Shown: positions 35,426 to 47,849, numbered from the stretch's first letter. The stretch: DNA of 64,000 nucleotides from Thinopyrum elongatum (GCA_011799875.1 CM022299.1:355460782-355524781), one strand, 5' to 3'. Translations and numbers: made by a program. The notes: a model not told the origin generated them from the letters alone.

Positions 35426-36739
35426 CTATTTGCTGTCGAGGGTGGAGCTTATAGTAAAAGCCCCGCCCGTGTCGTCCTCCTTGACGGGCACCTTCTTAGT
35501 TTCTGGTGGTGCTGCCTTGGATTTCTTGCTCTTGCTGGTGGAGCTCTCTAGCATGTCCTCGACGGGGGCGCAGCACTTCGAAGAGGCGCGCTTGCCGGAG
35601 TGGGTGCAAGAGGTCTTGCCAGAAGAGGTCTTGCCGAGAGAGGTCTTGTTGGTCTTCTTCCCCCCTGGAGCTTCAGCTGTAGGATCAAGTGCCTTGGCGG
35701 CAGCTGCTGCAACTGCCTCTCGGTAGAGTTGGTCAGCGCAGATGAGCGCGTCTTTCTTGTCGGAGTGGACGGTGATGATGCTCATTGGTCCGGGCATCTT
35801 CAACGTATTGTAAGCGTAATGTGATGCCGCCATGAACTTGGCCAGCGCCGGGCGGCCGAGGATCCCATTATAGGGCAAGGGGATCTTGGTGACATAAAAA
35901 ACGATCTTCTCTGTCCTATAGTTCAGCTCACCACCAAAGGTAACTGGTAGCGTAATCTTGCCCTTTGGCTGACTCCTTCCTGGATTGATCCCTTGAAACG
36001 TGCCCGTTTCCTCGAGATCTCCATCAGGAATTTGCAGCCTCTTGATCACAGTGGGCGAGATCAAGTTCAGATCGGCCCCACCGTCAACTAACACTTTTGT
36101 CACCTTGAGGTTGCGTATTGTTGGTGAAACCAACAATGGCAAACACCCAACCGCTGTTGTGCGATCAGGGTGGTCCTCAGTGTCAAAAACGATAGGCGTG
36201 CTGGACCATTTCAGCGGCTTCTGGGCATCGAACGATGGCTCTGCCGCATTGATCTCACGCGCCCACTGTTTCAGTTGGCGGTGAGAGGCATGCAACGAGA
36301 CGCCACCGTCGATGCACATGGCCTCCGTAGCTTTCTGGAACTCGTGCTCGCTGGATTCGTCGTCCTCATCATGATCATCATCTCCCTCTTTCTTGTCGCG
36401 GCCCCGAGCGGGCCTCTCTGGTTGCTTATCCTTGCCGCGGCGACCCTCTCGGCTGCCACGCTTCTTGCCGGACCCCTCAGCACCGTCCTGGCCCTTCTCC
36501 TTGTCTCGCCTGTCATACTCAGCTTTCTGCTTCTCTACAAGCTGCTCAACTTGGCGGCAATTCTGGAGGTCATGGCCCTTGGTGCAATGGATCTTGCAAT
36601 ACTGCTTGTCGGAGCCCTTTGGCTTGTCGGCAACCACCAAGGCCTGGTAGGCGTCGCACCCGACAACCTCCTTGCCGGGGTCGTCAACCTTGGCCTTCTT
36701 GGCGGTGCCGGGGTTGCCGGATTCCTCGACAACAAGCAC
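35426..36739 (-). pseudogene. Gag tail and aspartic protease region of the Tat-like gag-pol
   Basis: It begins with a Cys/His cluster (CKIHCTKGHDLQNC), a long charged linker (RRGKDKQPERPARGRDKKEG and an Asp/Glu run), then the protease domain. The active-site motif is VLVDGGADLNLIS, with DGG where retroviral proteases have DSG or DTG; I recall DGG as common in this lineage. The flap and C-terminal part include NGILGRPALAKF. It ends in TAG where the partner frame continues into RT. The protease would cut the polyprotein. Confidence 0.75.
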
Positions 36740-36856
36740 GGTTTTACCCTTGCGCTTCCTGTTGCGCCGTCGTCCCTTCTTTGCCGGGGCGGCGGCGTCT
36801 TCATCTGCGGAGTCACTTTCTGCGCCGGCATCTTCGCCGGGGTACTTCCTTCCTTC

Positions 36857-38331
36857 TTAAGCCCGAGAATATCTATCGGCCAAAACATAAAGCTCGGCAA
36901 CATCCGTAATCTTGTTCATCGCCAGCTCTTCACGCATCTTGCGGTTGCGCACATTCTGATGAAATGCGCTGACAACCGCGGCAGGATGAACATCTGGGAT
37001 GTTGTACTGCACACGGCTGAATCTCTGTATGTATTTCCGCAAGCATTCACCATCTTTCTGGGGGATGATATGTAAGTCACTTGCCTGTCCAGGAGCTTGG
37101 TGGCCTCCGGTAAAGGCGCCAACAAACTCGTGGCACAGGTCCGACCAAGATGAGATGGAATCTACTGGTAGGTGCATCAACCACGACCTGATGTTGGGCT
37201 TGAGTACCAACGGGAAGTAGTTGGCGAGTACCTTGTCGTCCCGAGCCTCGGCGGCTTGCATCGCAATGGTATAGATGCTCAGGAACTCCGACGGGTGAGT
37301 ATTGCGGTCGTATTTCTCTCCGACCTCAGGCTTGAACGTGCGATGGGTGGGCCACTGGAATCGCCGCAGTCCACGGGTAAAAGCTGGATAACCCACCTCG
37401 TAAGGTAAGTTACCAGAATCCCCCGACGCGGGCCGATCTACAGTGGGGCCAGCGCGCCTATCAGACTGATGGCGCGCTTCCCATCGCCGCTCGATAGTGG
37501 TTCGGGCGTCTTCTTTGACTCGCTCTCGAAGGACTTGACGTTAATCGCGGTGGGCTCGTGGGTCGGACGACGCTGTGGAACCATTGTCACAGGTCTCGAC
37601 CCGACGAGCCGGCGGCTGCTGTTGCTGCCGTGGAGGAGGAGAGTGCACCGTGGTCGCAGCACCTCTGGTCCTCCCGCCTTTGGCACACGCCGGTTCAACA
37701 GAGCGTCGACACGAGGGCCCCGCCTGCTGCGGTCCATCTTTATTGGCGAAGCCGACGAGGCTCCGGATGGTTGCTCTCCACTCGTCAAGCTTCTCCGCAG
37801 CAGGAGGGAAATCTAGAAGTAGCTGTACGCGTGCCAGCGCTTCCATTGGCGTGGGTGGCGGCGACAGCTGCATGGATCGTGAGGCGCTCTGACTTCTAAC
37901 CACGTTAGAAGAGCTCTATCATGGTCCCGCGGCCGCGCGCCGTTTCTGCCAGCGTCTTGGCGTGCATGCCGGCCCGGCGCATCTCGAGAATGATGCAAAG
38001 GGGCCCTTCCATGGGAACGCTCGTGATCACCCACACCGCGGCGCTGCTCGTCGCGCATGACCTAGGAAGGCCGCGGCGCATGCGCCGGCGGGGGCGTCTT
38101 GGAGGTCATCCTTCCATCCCTAGGGTTCGCCGTGCTGCCCGTAGACAGCACGGCCCCGTCCCTGGACCTGGCGATGTGCGGGTTGTCGCCGCTCACGTGG
38201 CTCCGCTCGCCGGAGCACCATGGAAGCCCATGGCCTCCACCCACGTCCATCCCGTCATCCGTCCGCGTCGGTGCGGGCAGATTGACTGGAGATGAACCAA
38301 TCACCACGATGCTCTTTCTCTTTGGAGACAT
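36857..38331 (-). pseudogene. Gag of the Tat-like element
   Basis: The likely start is ATG at 38,331 (MSPKRKSIVVIGSSPVNLPA), followed by a frame-broken N-terminal part at 37,440-38,060. The core at 36,857-37,396 is a typical plant retrotransposon gag domain: SEFLSIYTIAMQAAEARDD, SWLMHLPVDSISSW and LHIIPQKDGECLRKYIQRF. It would form the virus-like particle shell. At least one frame shift separates the N-terminal part from the core. Confidence 0.7.
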
Positions 38332-38394
38332 AACGATGAAGATGTTGAAGAAGTCGACGCGCTGACGCCTAGATCAGGTTCGTACAACCTCAAT

Positions 38395-38412
38395 CCCCCT
38401 ACCTGGCGCACC
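38395..38412 (-). other. Primer binding site region of the Tat-like element
   Basis: On the minus strand GGTGCGCCAGGTAGGGGG lies a few bases after the 5' LTR end (CCGACA). It is similar to primer sites of other Tat-like elements. I do not assign the tRNA with confidence. Confidence 0.5.
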
Positions 38413-38417
38413 AAAGA

Positions 38418-39513
38418 TGTCGGGGAAACGACACCTATGGGATCGGGCGGATCCCTTCTACGGTTTGGCAGGGAGGAGGGGTGTATGAAGAGCAGATCTA
38501 GAGATCAACACGAGGGATCTTTACCCAGGTTCGGGCCGCTGAGAAGCGTAAAACCCTAGTCCTGCTTGGTGTGTATATTATGTGTTCTTGAGCTTCGGCT
38601 AGCTGCATGCAAGCTGGGCCGTAGAGTCCAAAAAGTCTGAATCCCCCTACAGTATGCCTTGGGCCTCCTTTTATACGTCCAAGGGGCTGCCACAGTGGCA
38701 CACAGGAGGTGTAAAGTGCTACAGTGCATGTGCTTATCTCTGGCGTCTTAGGACAAGCGCATTAAATGCGCTGCTTACGTGCCCCCCTAACTTTATCGGG
38801 GACGGAAACAGAGCCCGTCCCATCCGTCGCCGCCTCACTCTGTCCTGACACGCACCCAAGATGATGAGGCATGCGAGTGCCAAGCTGACTGGCTAGCCGC
38901 TACGTTGGAGCGGTGGCAGGATCTTCACGAAGATCTGCATGCCGCCACGCAGGTGCTCGCCAGGTTGGCTGGCTTATTGCTGTGCCAGGACGGTGGCAAG
39001 GCGGTGGGGCCTTGTCGTGTGTGAGCCTTGCCGTGGCCTCACGATCGTCCCCGGCAAGAGCCTTGCAGGGGCCTCCCTGTTGTCCCCGGCAAGAGCCTTG
39101 CCGGGGCCTTGTAGTCGTCCCCAGCAAGAACCTTGCTGGGAAATCCACTCTCTGGTCTTCATGAAGATCTGCATGCCACCAGTCTTCACAAAGATCTGCA
39201 TGCTACTACGCATGTGCCCCTGAGTCTTGGTCTTGACATTGTCGATGGTGTCAGAGCTCTGAACCTCAAGGGTGGTGTTCTTGTCAGTGCCTCGCAAGTC
39301 GTTCCGGCAAGGAATCTTGCCGGGGCCTCGCGAGCCGCCCCGGCAAGGATCTTGCCGGGGCTCCAGCTTGTCTTCTGCTCCCTAGTTACTGGCTTGGGCG
39401 CCGTCTTCGTTGTCTTGTATTCTGTCTCCAACTGCCCCCGCCAAGCCTCGCCGTAGGTGCGGCTGCGACTGCCCCTGCACAAGTAAGAGGGCCCAAACTT
39501 TAGTACACCGACA
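38418..39513 (-). repeat. 5' LTR of the Tat-like element, full length
   Basis: 1096 bp, TGTCGGGGAA...ACCGACA. It includes the segment missing from the partner. Repeated CCCCGGCAAG/CTTGCCGGGG units at 39,045-39,360 make short hairpins. Confidence 0.85.
38669..38675 (-). promoter_or_regulatory. TATA box of the Tat-like element
   Basis: The minus strand reads CGTATAAAAGGAGG, a strong plant TATA consensus. It lies about 840 bp into the 5' LTR and is absent from the 3' LTR because of the deletion. Confidence 0.65.
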
Positions 39514-39518
39514 CTACT

Positions 39519-42500
39519 TTTAAATTTAAGTGAACTAGTTTTGATTACTAAGTTTGACTTTTAGTGGACTAAAAATTCAAATGCGTTGAACTCTTTTTGG
39601 ATTCAGGTGAACTGAATTTGAAAAGTAGTGAGCTAAAAAAATGTGGTGAACTAAAAATTATAGTTGACTCTTTTTGATTACTAAGTTTTAATTTTAGTGA
39701 ACGAAAAAAATTGAAATGTGGTTAACTCTTTTTGGATTCAGTTGAACTGATTTTGTAATTTCGTGAACTAAAAAATGAATGTGAGTCAACTACTTTGGAA
39801 AAAAAGTAAAATATTTTTGATTTATAGTGAACTCAATTTGAATTCTAATGAAATAAAATTCGAATACCGTGAAGTACTTTTTGAATTTAAGTGAACTAAA
39901 AAAATGATTGTGAGTCAACTACTTTTGAAGAAAATAAAAAGTAAACTATTTTCGATTTATAGTGAACTGAATTTGAACTCTAATGAACTAAAACTCGAAT
40001 CGAGTGAACTAATTTTGATTCCTAAGTTTTAATTTTAGTGAACTAAAAATTTGAAAAATGTGGTGAACTCTTTTGGGATTCAAGTGAACTTAATTTGAAA
40101 AATTAGCGAGCTAAAAAAATGTGGTGAACTACTTTTTAATTTAAGTGAACTAATTTTGATTACTAAATTTAACTTTTAGTGAACTAAAAATTCAAATGTG
40201 GTGAACTCTTTTGGGATTCAGGTGAAATGAAATTTAGAAAGAAAAGAGCTAAAAAAATGTGGTGAACTCTTTCTGAATTCAAGTGAACTAAAAATTGATT
40301 CTATTCATGTAAAAAAATAAATGCGAGTCTACTACATTTGAATTTAAAGTAGATTGTTTTAAAATTTGAGTGAACTGAGTTTGAATTGCAAATGAATTAA
40401 AATTCAAAAAATGGGATCCTACTCTTGAAAAAAAGTGAACTGATTAGAATTTTAGTGGAGTAAAGACTGAGTTCCAATCAACTAAAATTTAATTGTGGTG
40501 AACTCTTCTTGGAGTCAAGTGAACTGAAGTGAATTATTTTTGAAGTGAACTAAAATTTTATTGTGGTGAACTCTTTTTGAATTCAAGTGAACTAAATTTG
40601 ATTCTAGGGAGCTAAAAAAAATAAATGTGAGACTACTACTTTTGAATTTAAGTGAACTAAATTTGATTAGTAAGTTTGATTTTTAGTGAAGTAAAAAATC
40701 GAATGTGGTGAACTTTTTTTGGATTTAGGTGAACTGAATATGAAAAAGTAGTGAGCTAAAAAAAGTGGTGAACTCTTTTTGGAGTCAAGTGAACTGAAGT
40801 GAACTATTTTGAAGTGAACTAAAATTTAATTGTGGTGAACTCTTTTTGAATTGAAGTGATCTAAATTTGTTTCTAATGAGCTAAAAAAATGTGAGTCAAC
40901 TACTTTTGAAGAAAATAAAAAGTAAACTATTTTCGATTTATAGTGAACTGAATTTGAATTCTAATGAACTAAAACTTGAATCGAGTGAACTAGTTTTGAA
41001 TTTAATTGAACTAATTTTGATTGCTAAGTTTTAATTTTAGTGAACTAAAAATTTGAAAAATATGGTGATCTCTTTTGGGAGTCAAGTGAACTGAAGTGAA
41101 TTATTTTTGAAGTGAACTAAACTTTTATTGTGGTGAACTCTTTTTGAATTCAAATGAACTAAATTTGATTCTAGTGAGCTAAAAAAATAAATGTGAGACT
41201 ACTACTTTTGAATTTAAGTGAACTAAATTTGATTAGTAAGTTTGATTTTTAGTGAACTAAAAAATTAAATGTGGTGAACTTTTTTTGGATTCAGGTGAAC
41301 TGAATTTGAAAAAGTAGTGAGCTAAAAAAATGTGGTGAACTCTTTTTGGAGTCAAGTGAACTGAAGTGAACTAAAATTTAATTGTGGTGAACTATTTTTG
41401 GATTTAGGTGAACTGAATTTAAAAAATAGGGAGAGCTAAAACAATGCGGTGAACTCTTTTTGAATTGAAGTGAACTAAATTTGTTTCTAGTGAGCTAATT
41501 TTTTTTTAGTCAACTACTTTTGAAGAAAATAAAAAGTAAACTATCTTCGATTTATAGTGAACTGAATTTGAATTATAATGAACTAAAACTCGAATCGAGT
41601 GAACTACTTTTGAATTTAATTGAAATAATTTTGATTGCTAAGTTTTAATTTTAGTGAACTAAAATTTCGAAAAATGTAGTGAACTCTTTTGGGATTCAAG
41701 TGAACTTAATTTGAAAAATTAGTGAGCTAAAAAAATGTGGTGAACTACTTTTTAATTTAAGTGAACTAATTTTGATTACTAAGTTCAACTTTTAGTGAAC
41801 TAAAATTTCAAATGTGGTGAACTCTTTTGGGATTCAGGTGAACTTAATTTTAGAAAGTAGAGAGCGAAAAAAATATGGTGAACTCTTTCTGAATTCAAGT
41901 GAACTAAAAATTGATTCTAGTTATGTAAAAAAATAAATGTGAGTCTACTAGTTTTAAATTTAAAGTGGATTGTTTTCAAATTTGAGTGAACTGAGTTTGA
42001 ATTGCAAATAAATTGAAATTCAAAAAAGGGGATCCTACTCTTGAAAAAAAAAGTGAACTGATTAGAATTTTAGTGGAGTAAAGACTGAATTCCAGTGAAC
42101 TAAAATTTAATTGTGGTGAACTCTTTTCAGAGTCAAGTGAATTGAAGTGAACTAAAATTTTATTGTGGCGAACTCTTTTTGAATTCAAATGAACTAAATT
42201 TGATTCTAGTGAGCTAAAAAAATAAATGTGAGACTACTACTTTTGAATTTAAGTGAACTAAATTTGATTAGTAAGTTTGATTTTTAGTGAACTAAAAAAT
42301 CGAATGTGGTGAATTTTTTTGGATTCAGGTGAACTGAATTTGAAAAAGTAGTGAGCTAAAAAAAATGTGGTGAACTCTTTTTGGAGTCAAGTGAACTGAA
42401 GTGAACTATTTTGAAGTAAACTAAAATTTAATTATGGTGAACTCTTTTTGAATTGAAATGAACTAAATTTGTTTCTAGTGAGATAAAAAAAATGTGAGTC

Positions 42501-44140
42501 AACTACTTTTGAAGAAAATAAAAAGTAAACTATTTTTGATTTATAGTGAACTGAATTTGAATTCTAATGAACTAAAACTCGAATCGAGTGAACTAGTTTT
42601 GAATTTAAGTGAACTAATTTTGATTGCTAAGTTTTAATTTTAGTGAACTAAAAATTCAAAAAATGTGGTGATCTCTTTTGGGATTCAAGTTAACTTAATT
42701 TGAAAGATTAGTGAGCTAAAAAAATGTGGTGAACTACTTTTTAATTTAAGTGAACTAATTTTGGTTACTAAGTTTAACTTTTAGTGAACTAAAGATTCAA
42801 ATGTGGTGAACTCTTTTGGGATTCAGGTGAACTAAATTTTAGAAAGTAGAGAGCTAAAAAAATGTGGTGAACTCTTTCTGAATTCAAGTGAACTAAAAAT
42901 TGATTCTAGTTATGTAAAAAAATAAATGTGAGTCTACTAGTTTTGAATTTAAAGTGGATTGTTTTCAAATTTGAGTGAACTGAGTTTGAATTGCAAATGA
43001 ATTGAAATTCAAAAAAGGGGATCCTACTCTTGAAAAAAAAGTGAACTGATTAGAATTTTAGTGGAGTAAAGACTGAGTTCCAGTGAACTAAAATTTAATT
43101 GTGGTGAACTCTTTTCGAAGTCAAGAGAACTGAAGTGAATTATTTTTGAAGTGAACTAAATTTTATTGTGGTGAACTCTTTCTGAATTCAAATGAACTAA
43201 ATTTGATTCTAGTGAGCTAAAAAAATAAATGTGAGACTACTACTTTTGAATTTAAGTGAACAAAATTTGATTAGTAAGTTTGATTTTTAGTGAACAAAAA
43301 AATCAAATCTAGTGAACTTTTTTTGGATTCAGGTGAACTGAATTTGAAAAAGAAGTGAGCTAAAAAAATGTGGTGAACTCTTTTTGGAGTCAAGTGAGCT
43401 GAAGTAAACTTTTTTCATTTTTCGTGAACTAAAAAAATGAAGTAGAATTTGAATGCCGTGAACTACTTTTGAATTTAAGTGAACCAATTTTGATTGCTAA
43501 GTTTTATTTTTAGTGAACTAAAAATTCAAATGTGGTGAACCCTTTTTTGGATTCAGGTGAACTATATTTGTAATTTCGTGAAGTAAAAAAATGAATGTGA
43601 GTCAACTACTTTTGAAGAAAATAAAAAGTAAACTATTTTTGATTTATAGTGAACTGAATTTGAATTCTAATGAACTAAAACTTGAATTGAGTGAACTACT
43701 TTTGAATTTAAGTGAACTAATTTTGATTGCTAAGTTTTAATTTTAGTGAAGTAAAATTTAATTGTGGTGAACTCTTTTTGGAGTCAAGTGAACTGAAGTG
43801 AACTAAAATTTAATTGTGGTGAAGTCTTTTTGAATTCAAGTGAACTAAATTTGATTCTAGTGAGCTAAAAAAATGTGAATCAACTACTTTTGAATTTAAG
43901 TGAACTAATTTTGATTAGTAAGTTCGATTTTTAGTGAACTAAAAATTCGAATGTGGTGAACTTTTCTTAGATTCAGGTGAACTAAATTTGAAAAAGTAGT
44001 GAGCTAAAAAAATGTGATGAACTCTTTTTGAATTCAAGTGAACTAAATGTGGTAAACTCTTTTAAAAAAAGTTCATGTACAAATTGAGAAAGTTCATCGA
44101 CTTTGAAAAAAAGGTGCATTGATTTTTTTTAAAAAGTTCA
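39519..44140 (+). repeat. GTGAACT tandem array (AT-rich minisatellite)
   Basis: About 4.6 kb built from short phrases that nearly all contain GTGAACT, roughly two per 60 bases and in one orientation only. Common variants are GTGAACTAAAAATT, GTGGTGAACTCTTTTTG, AGTGAGCTAAAAAAATG and GTGAACTGAATTTGAA. Larger units recur: AGTCAACTACTTTTGAAGAA begins near 39,917, 40,895, 41,508, 42,500 and 43,602, so the higher-order period is often near 1 kb. No long reading frame runs through it. It lies between the 3' end of gene B and gene C. The gypsy element split off its left edge. Confidence 0.85.
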
Positions 44141-44359
44141 TCGATTTTGAAATTAAGTTTAAATTTTAGTGAACTAAGTTTAGTCCATAGTGAAATGAAT
44201 TTGAATTTAGTAATTTACATGAAAGAAGATGACCCCCTTTCCATAATGATGATGATTCAGATGGCATATTTCAAGCATTTTAATATTGAACCTAGCCGTG
44301 CAAAGGCAGTGGACTCTCACTCCAAAGTTTATGGAGTGTCTTATTCGTATCTAGTACTC

Positions 44360-47300
44360 CTGTGAAACTTTCCCGAGCAGAGCAGGCAGTGATTGTAAGA
44401 AAAAAGAAAAAAAGTCACTTGGAAAATGAAAATTTCTTACCAGGTTGTAAATAAGTTCATCTTGTTCTGCTCCAAGGATAGTGCCACATGGATCAAACAA
44501 GTGAGTTTTCCCGAAAAGACAACTATGCAAATTACAATCCAGTGGCTTGATTTTGTAGTAGGGAAGTATAGCTGTAGGAACAAAGAAAAACAACTAGAAT
44601 AAGCATGAAAACATTACCAACATAATGAAAAAAGGTCTATGTGCTAAAACTCGTAAAAGAATTACCAAGTCCTGTTTCAAGAGACTTTCTTCAGAATTAA
44701 TCCTGTCAAACTCTCTTACACAGCTAACTGGATCAAATGATTCAGGCTTCACTAAAAGTTTATCCTGTTACAAACAACATGAAGTCATTTCAATTACTCA
44801 AAGTTAAGTAAAAAAGAAAAATGCTCAAAAAGGACATCAAGTATAAAGCCTCAAAACATAGCTCACAGTGAAGTAGGAAGTGAAGCAATACTTCTTAATA
44901 AAAGGCTTTATCTAAGATGTCCTTTTTGACTCAATGTTTAGCACTTAAATATATGAGTTCATTACTTCATCTCCAATCTCTCCCCTTGATTTAAAAGAAT
45001 TGAAGAAGTTCTCGTAACTTACAGGAAACCCATCAATGTCCACGAACAAAGTGCTGTGCAGAAAAAATTCAAAAATGATTATTATGTCATACAGAGACGT
45101 TCTTAAAACAGAAAGAGTGTTGAAAAGTACTTATCATGCATGTCCATTGGTAAGAAATCAAAAACATAATCTTAGGAAGAGCTTATGAAAAACTTTTCTG
45201 ATGTGATAGTTAAAAATAATACATTGTGGTGTACACTTAAATGTTCTGGTTTACACTTTTATGGAGTGCAAAAAAGGGTTTCCAACGTTAGTACTGGATA
45301 AAATAAAAAATAAGGAAAAATAAAGTAAAAAGAGAATTTACTATTCTTTGAATAAAGGCTTCCTCAGAAATTTGGAAAAGAAGACATCCACTTCTTTAGT
45401 TATTTTCAGCTTCTTAGATTGACCAGGAGATTGAAATTTAGCTGCTCGTTTCTTCCTATTCTTCTTTTCAATTGTATTAGGACCTGTGCTTGTTCCAGCT
45501 TCTGAATCATTCAATCCAGAAAAGCCTGCCAATGAAAAATGAAAAAAAAGGTTGGAAAATGAAAATGATGCACTGTGCTTGGTAGTCAAATAAAAAACCT
45601 ACAGAAAAAAGGTATAAAGGGGAAAAATGTAATTAGTGATGAACTAAAACCTTGTTGAACAGTAGAGTGCAAGGGCATTCCAAATGCCACACTTGCATCA
45701 GGCTCAGAACCTCTTATGCCTTCACTAGTAACAGCAGCAGGAGTGCCAGGAGAATCATCTTCTAAATAGATTGGAGTGCCTGGGAAGAGCTTTACTCCAT
45801 TCTTTGAAGAACTAGAACTAATCAGAATATAACTCCTTTCTGCGTTCACTCCTGCTTGGGTTGACTGCTTCAATTCATCCTGCTGACGAAAACGTAGTTG
45901 ATATCTTTTTGTAGATGCAATCAAAAAATAGTTATAAAATAAGAAACATAAAAGGAAAAAAGCGTTGAAGCTAACCTTAGGTTCTGTAGTAGATGTCTGA
46001 TCAACAGAATTGGCATTCGAAAATGCACCATGAACACGAATATTTGGGGTTTTGAAGACAAACTTATTCTGCACAAAAGGAAAAAGCAGGTAAAAAAAAG
46101 AAACTAGAATGGGTTTACTGTACAGAACTAGTCAAGAAAAAAGAGTTGATACCTCAACTTGCACATTGTTCACCAAAATTGGTTTGATTGCTTCCTCCTT
46201 AATGACTTGTTCAACAAGAATAGGCTGTATACATAAAGTTTTTAGAAAGAGATGAAACTTTATTTAAATTAGTTCACTTGCGAACCTTTTGGAATGAACA
46301 TAATAAAAAAGTACCTCTGATTTGAAAGGTGGCTCTGGTTTAACCTTAACATCTGGTTCATCTTTTGGAATGCTGTTGAAACCATCTGAATTCATTGCTA
46401 TGCTATTTGTTATAATAGGCTTGTTCTCATTCAAAGCTTCAGGGACATTGGTTTCATTGCTGACCTACAATAGATATTAGAATAAAAAACAGATTCCAGA
46501 TGACAGAAGGGTGATTCACACACATGAAGAATGAAAATAGAAAAAATACCTCTACATGAGGAATTGAAGGAACTGCAAGGGGAGCATTAAAAGCATTGTT
46601 AAGAGGTGCTGGAGTGGCATATGGGGTCTGAGATATGTCTCGTAGCTGCAAACGAAGAAGAATAAAAAATACTCTTAGTGAAAAGAAAATATCATGGAAA
46701 AAATAGACAAAAAAGATAAACACAGATTAACAAAGGAGCTGAAAGTAAAAAAAAAAAGAAAATAGAGCAATTTTAAATAGAGTTCATGGTACTTACTGGT
46801 AAAACTCCAAAAGCTTTCTTAGACTCATAATTCCTATCAACCAAGGTAAGATAGTCGAAATCATCATTCTTGATGTGACATATCCGAGGAAGAGAATAGT
46901 CCACAGTAGACTGATGATTCTCAATAACATCAAAATCAACAAAATCCAGATAGATGATCTGTCAATCAAACAAAAAAGATTCTGGTCAATTGAAAAAGTT
47001 CACATGAACACACAACTGAAACTGAAGATAAACAGATTTATAGTTAGAAAATGCAATACTTACTCCCCAGATAGGAAGACATCCACCAATATGCAAAGCC
47101 TTGTTCATTTCCTCAACACTTGGTTTGTTCATGATCATTTCAAAGTGACGCTCTGATTCCTCACGCATAAAATCTAGTGCCAACTGGCCAATGTCAAGTG
47201 AAGGTATCGCAGAAACATCTCTTAAAGAGTAGAGAAACTTCATGTTACCAAAGCAGTATGATGCCGGGCACAAGATAGATGATAAAAAGTAAAAGGCAAA

Positions 47301-47746
47301 GCTCTGGATAAAACCCTCTTCACTTTCATCACTGGGCATCACTTCCTCAATTTTGTTTATTGGCATTTTGTTCCGATGGTCAGTATACTTGCTCCTTAAC
47401 TGTGCCACCTCTGCTTTCACTTGGGGATCATCACTACTGAAAACAAAAGGCACAGTTCCACCAGGAAAATCGAAGATTTTGTCTACCATATCTTTAGTGA
47501 TTTTGATGACTTTGTTCTTGTGCTTGAAGTAAGGCTCTGTAGTGCCAAACATATGCTGATCTAACCACTCAAGCAAATTCATTGGGATGCTGAGATGATA
47601 CGGCATATGAAGCAGCGCTTCCATCTTATACTTCCTGATATGACCAAGTTGTATGTTACTAAATTTCTTGACAGCCTTGTTGAAACGCATTGTTGACAAT
47701 CTGGTAATATATGTGGGATTGTATAACTTCCTGGGGAAAACTCTTG
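44360..47746 (-). pseudogene. Gene C: second Ulp1-like gene, frameshifted and apparently truncated
   Basis: The first clear exon, 47,064-47,746, encodes the same kind of N-terminal domain as gene A (IPMNLLEWLDQHMF, KITKDMVDKIFDFPGG, then IGGCLPIWG). The next, 46,797-46,959, continues YLDFVDFDVIENHQ and SLPRICHIKNDDFDYL. A Pro/Glu/Asn-rich linker over several exons (46,150-46,650 and 45,600-46,074) and a basic segment with KKNRKKRAAK (45,341-45,540) follow. Short exons near 45,030 and 44,665-44,765 precede the protease part. There LYFPTTKSSHWIVICI carries the expected catalytic His and a +1/-1 shift leads into FGKTHLFDPCGTIL with the Asp. No exon with the DCG cysteine motif is seen before the array at 44,140. 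First exon and start codon are not resolved. Confidence 0.6.
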
Positions 47747-47849
47747 CTGCAGAAAAAGACATAAAGCACGAAAAAAATAAGAGAGGTAAAAAGACATAAA
47801 AAATCTGGACTAGTAGACATGGTACTGTAGTACTCAACTCACAGAAATG

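Larger units (their letters stand above)
25925..39513 (-). mobile_element. Tat-like gypsy retrotransposon with antisense gene, complete but decayed
   Basis: LTRs at 25,925-26,843 and 38,418-39,513 flank a minus-strand gag-pol and a plus-strand antisense gene. CTACT duplications sit at 25,920-25,924 and 39,514-39,518. Both LTRs start TGTCGGGGAA; the right ends ACCGACA and the left ACCGATA. The purine tract lies at 26,844 and the primer site at 38,395-38,412. The domain order gag, protease, RT, RNase H, integrase and the extra antisense reading frame before the 3' LTR fit the Tat lineage (Grande/RIRE2 type). Close LTR similarity makes it younger than the surrounding gag-only element. Multiple nonsense changes mean it is no longer autonomous. 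Confidence 0.85.

Noticed and set aside
31912..38331. An integrated pararetrovirus or other viral copy
   Set aside because: Domain order, LTRs, 5-bp duplication and integrase identify an ordinary plant gypsy retrotransposon; no movement or coat protein of a plant virus is present.
41976..42188. 70-residue minus-strand frame in the GTGAACT array
   Set aside because: Low-complexity translation of tandem repeats with no domain.
44242..44275. Plus-strand reading DDDSDGIFQ resembling a Ulp1 DCG motif
   Set aside because: It is on the wrong strand for gene C, lacks the Cys, and is followed by a stop; judged coincidental.
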